A stretch of DNA of 40,495 bases. It comes from Pelotomaculum sp. UBA3102. GTDB lineage: Bacteria > Bacillota > Desulfotomaculia > Desulfotomaculales > Pelotomaculaceae. Shown in pieces: positions 39,530-40,495 of the stretch (its first letter is position 1; each line of letters opens with the position of its first letter). The notes beneath the pieces are model-generated. The model worked only from the letters and a program-made list of their open reading frames with translations, had not been told where the DNA came from and did no database searches. A program made the position numbers and the translations under genes. The stretch is taken from contig DFAQ01000040.1 in NCBI GenBank assembly GCA_002365865.1, positions 1 through 40,495 on the forward strand. Reading direction: 5' to 3'.

Positions 39530-39784
39530 ATTTAATTATATTTTACCCCCTGCCGCAGAATTAATCAAGGGGAATATGAAAAAAGGGTATGTACAAATTT
39601 TAAATTACGCGGATTGAAGATAATGCTTTTGTAAATGCGGATGAAGAAACAGTGCAAAAGGTGACAGAGATAGTAAACAAGAAAGAATGCGACATTATCG
39701 TACCGCCGATAATTTCACGGTTACGGCCAAAACGACATCAAACACGGGAGCAGAAACGGTATTTATAAATGGGCGGCCGCAAAT
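39530..39784. other. Intergenic region, possible coding scrap
   Basis: No supported gene. One plus-strand frame (about 39600-39768) reads DNAFVNADEETVQKVTEIVN and continues KKECDIIVPPI before losing protein character. It looks like a protein fragment but lacks a start and a recognised family. Confidence 0.3.
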
Positions 39785-40420
39785 TCAACCAATAAGGGAA
39801 GGACCCCATTTTATTTCCAGTTCTTTCCTCAGTTTTAATGTTTTCGCAAGTCTCTTCCCTGCTTTTGCTGATTGTTCCAATATCTTTTCGTCTTTTAATG
39901 CTTCCCCCTGCTTGAATAACCCCAACGCTTTAACTGTGTCTATTATCCTATAGCCCAAGGCCTCTAACGGCTTTGCCATACCTTCAGCGGCAAATCCCAT
40001 ATCACTTTCCGAATGTTGTTCGCACACAACTATAACAACCGCATATTTACCTCCAAGCACCTCATTCACTCCCATCCAAACGGAACGGTCATCGGCCGCA
40101 AACATTTCAAAACAATAACACCTGTCAATAAAAGCTTTCACATCAGCCGATACATTGTAAAAATATGTGGGAGAACCTAAAACAATCGCATCTGCTTCTA
40201 ATAAACGCGGATATATTTTCTGCATGCCGTCATCAATCACGCATTTAAATTCATCTTTGCAACCTTCACAACCAGTACAATCTGCAATAGAGTAATCACC
40301 AAGAAAAATAACCTCAGTTTCTATTCCTTCCTCTTTAGCTGCTTCAACCGCTCTTTGGACCAAAAACGACGTATTGCCATTCTTTCTTTTACTGCCCACT
40401 ACACCTAAAATCTTAATAAT
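39785..40420 (-). CDS. Iron-sulfur flavoprotein / NADPH-dependent FMN reductase-like, probable ATT start
   Basis: A flavodoxin-fold redox protein of about 211 residues. It starts KILGVVGSKRKNGNTSFLV, the FMN-phosphate loop. The compact cysteine motif CTGCEGCKDEFKC (Cx2Cx2Cx5C) is that of archaeal and clostridial iron-sulfur flavoproteins, which carry a [4Fe-4S] cluster next to FMN. GSPTYFYNVSADVKAFIDRCY is the second FMN loop. The ribosome binding site AGAGGAGG is five to eight bases before ATT ATT AAG at 40420; the only upstream ATG (40453) would translate the ribosome binding site itself and add non-family residues. Physiological partner unknown; roles in oxygen or peroxide defence are known for relatives. 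Confidence 0.83.
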   Translation of the reverse strand: MIKILGVVGSKRKNGNTSFLVQRAVEAAKEEGIETEVIFLGDYSIADCTGCEGCKDEFKCVIDDGMQKIYPRLLEADAIVLGSPTYFYNVSADVKAFIDRCYCFEMFAADDRSVWMGVNEVLGGKYAVVIVVCEQHSESDMGFAAEGMAKPLEALGYRIIDTVKALGLFKQGEALKDEKILEQSAKAGKRLAKTLKLRKELEIKWGPSLIG

Positions 40421-40459
40421 AAGTGACCTCCTCTTTAAGTTCTTTTCCCCCATGTAAGC

Positions 40460-40486
40460 GTGACAAAAGAACCGTCCCTCTGTCAC
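40460..40486 (-). repeat. Single REP-like unit
   Basis: GTGACAAAAGAACCGTCCCT then CTGTCAC: the same 27-bp palindromic unit as at 37.4 and 38.4 kb, at the window end, upstream of the iron-sulfur flavoprotein. Confidence 0.9.
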
Positions 40487-40495
40487 GGTCCCTCT

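Noticed and set aside
39687..39953. Plus-strand open frame overlapping the flavoprotein gene end
   Set aside because: No ribosome binding site, low-complexity Ser/Phe-rich translation, and it is antisense to a well-supported gene.

Overview
The window comes from a low-to-moderate GC, endospore-forming anaerobic Firmicute. The best guess is the Peptococcaceae/Desulfotomaculales group (Desulfotomaculum or Pelotomaculum type). Support comes from sporulation genes (SpoIID, YunB), the queA-tgt-yajC-secDF block, a Wolinella-type fumarate reductase/succinate dehydrogenase, a pyruvoyl-type arginine decarboxylase, a class I c-di-GMP riboswitch and strong AGGAGG ribosome binding sites. The species assignment is inference.

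Layout. 1-2.4 kb: ectABC, compatible-solute synthesis ending in a clean terminator. 2.4-3.2 kb: a Phd/YefM-PIN toxin-antitoxin pair followed by a probable transposase scrap. 3.3-6.5 kb: a promoter, a structured leader with a terminator/antiterminator arrangement, and a TRAP transporter (dctP-dctQ-dctM). 6.6-16 kb, minus strand: secF, secD, an HD phosphohydrolase, yajC, tgt, queA, spoIID, a wrecked DUF1670/vanZ locus, a DUF2905 protein, queH and yebC. 16-20 kb: LysM protein, yunB, tyrS, an M55 peptidase and a candidate small RNA. 20-23.4 kb: sdhC-sdhA-sdhB (minus strand), preceded by a leader with its own promoter-like sequence and terminator. 24-28 kb: small or uncharacterised genes, a c-di-GMP riboswitch in front of a degenerate receiver protein, a GNAT relic, a secreted nuclease and a YkgJ protein. 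28-29.5 kb: an S24 repressor with candidate operators, then a tRNA operon (Asp-Phe-Gly-Cys). 29.5-31.8 kb: polyamine operon pdaD-speE-speB. 32-37.2 kb: stress-type protein, TIM-barrel nuclease-like protein, orphan peptide-binding protein, a Q/N-rich coiled-coil protein and a membrane protein. 37.2-40.5 kb: tRNA-Ala, clusters of a REP-like palindromic repeat around a Spy/CpxP-type protein, an sdpR-sdpI pair and an iron-sulfur flavoprotein.

How the genes work together. QueA, Tgt and QueH cover the late steps of queuosine tRNA modification, and a tRNA with a Q-compatible GUC anticodon (Asp) is in the window. YajC, SecD and SecF form the accessory Sec complex. PdaD, SpeE and SpeB give arginine to agmatine to putrescine to spermidine, with decarboxylated SAM supplied elsewhere.

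Most notable pattern. Four genes (ectA, queH, the receiver-like gene at 26.4 kb and the iron-sulfur flavoprotein) have good Shine-Dalgarno sequences placed in front of ATA or ATT rather than ATG/GTG/TTG. In ectA, queH and the receiver gene no conventional start can encode the family's essential N-terminus. Conventional gene calling truncates these proteins; in QueH it would remove two Cys ligands.
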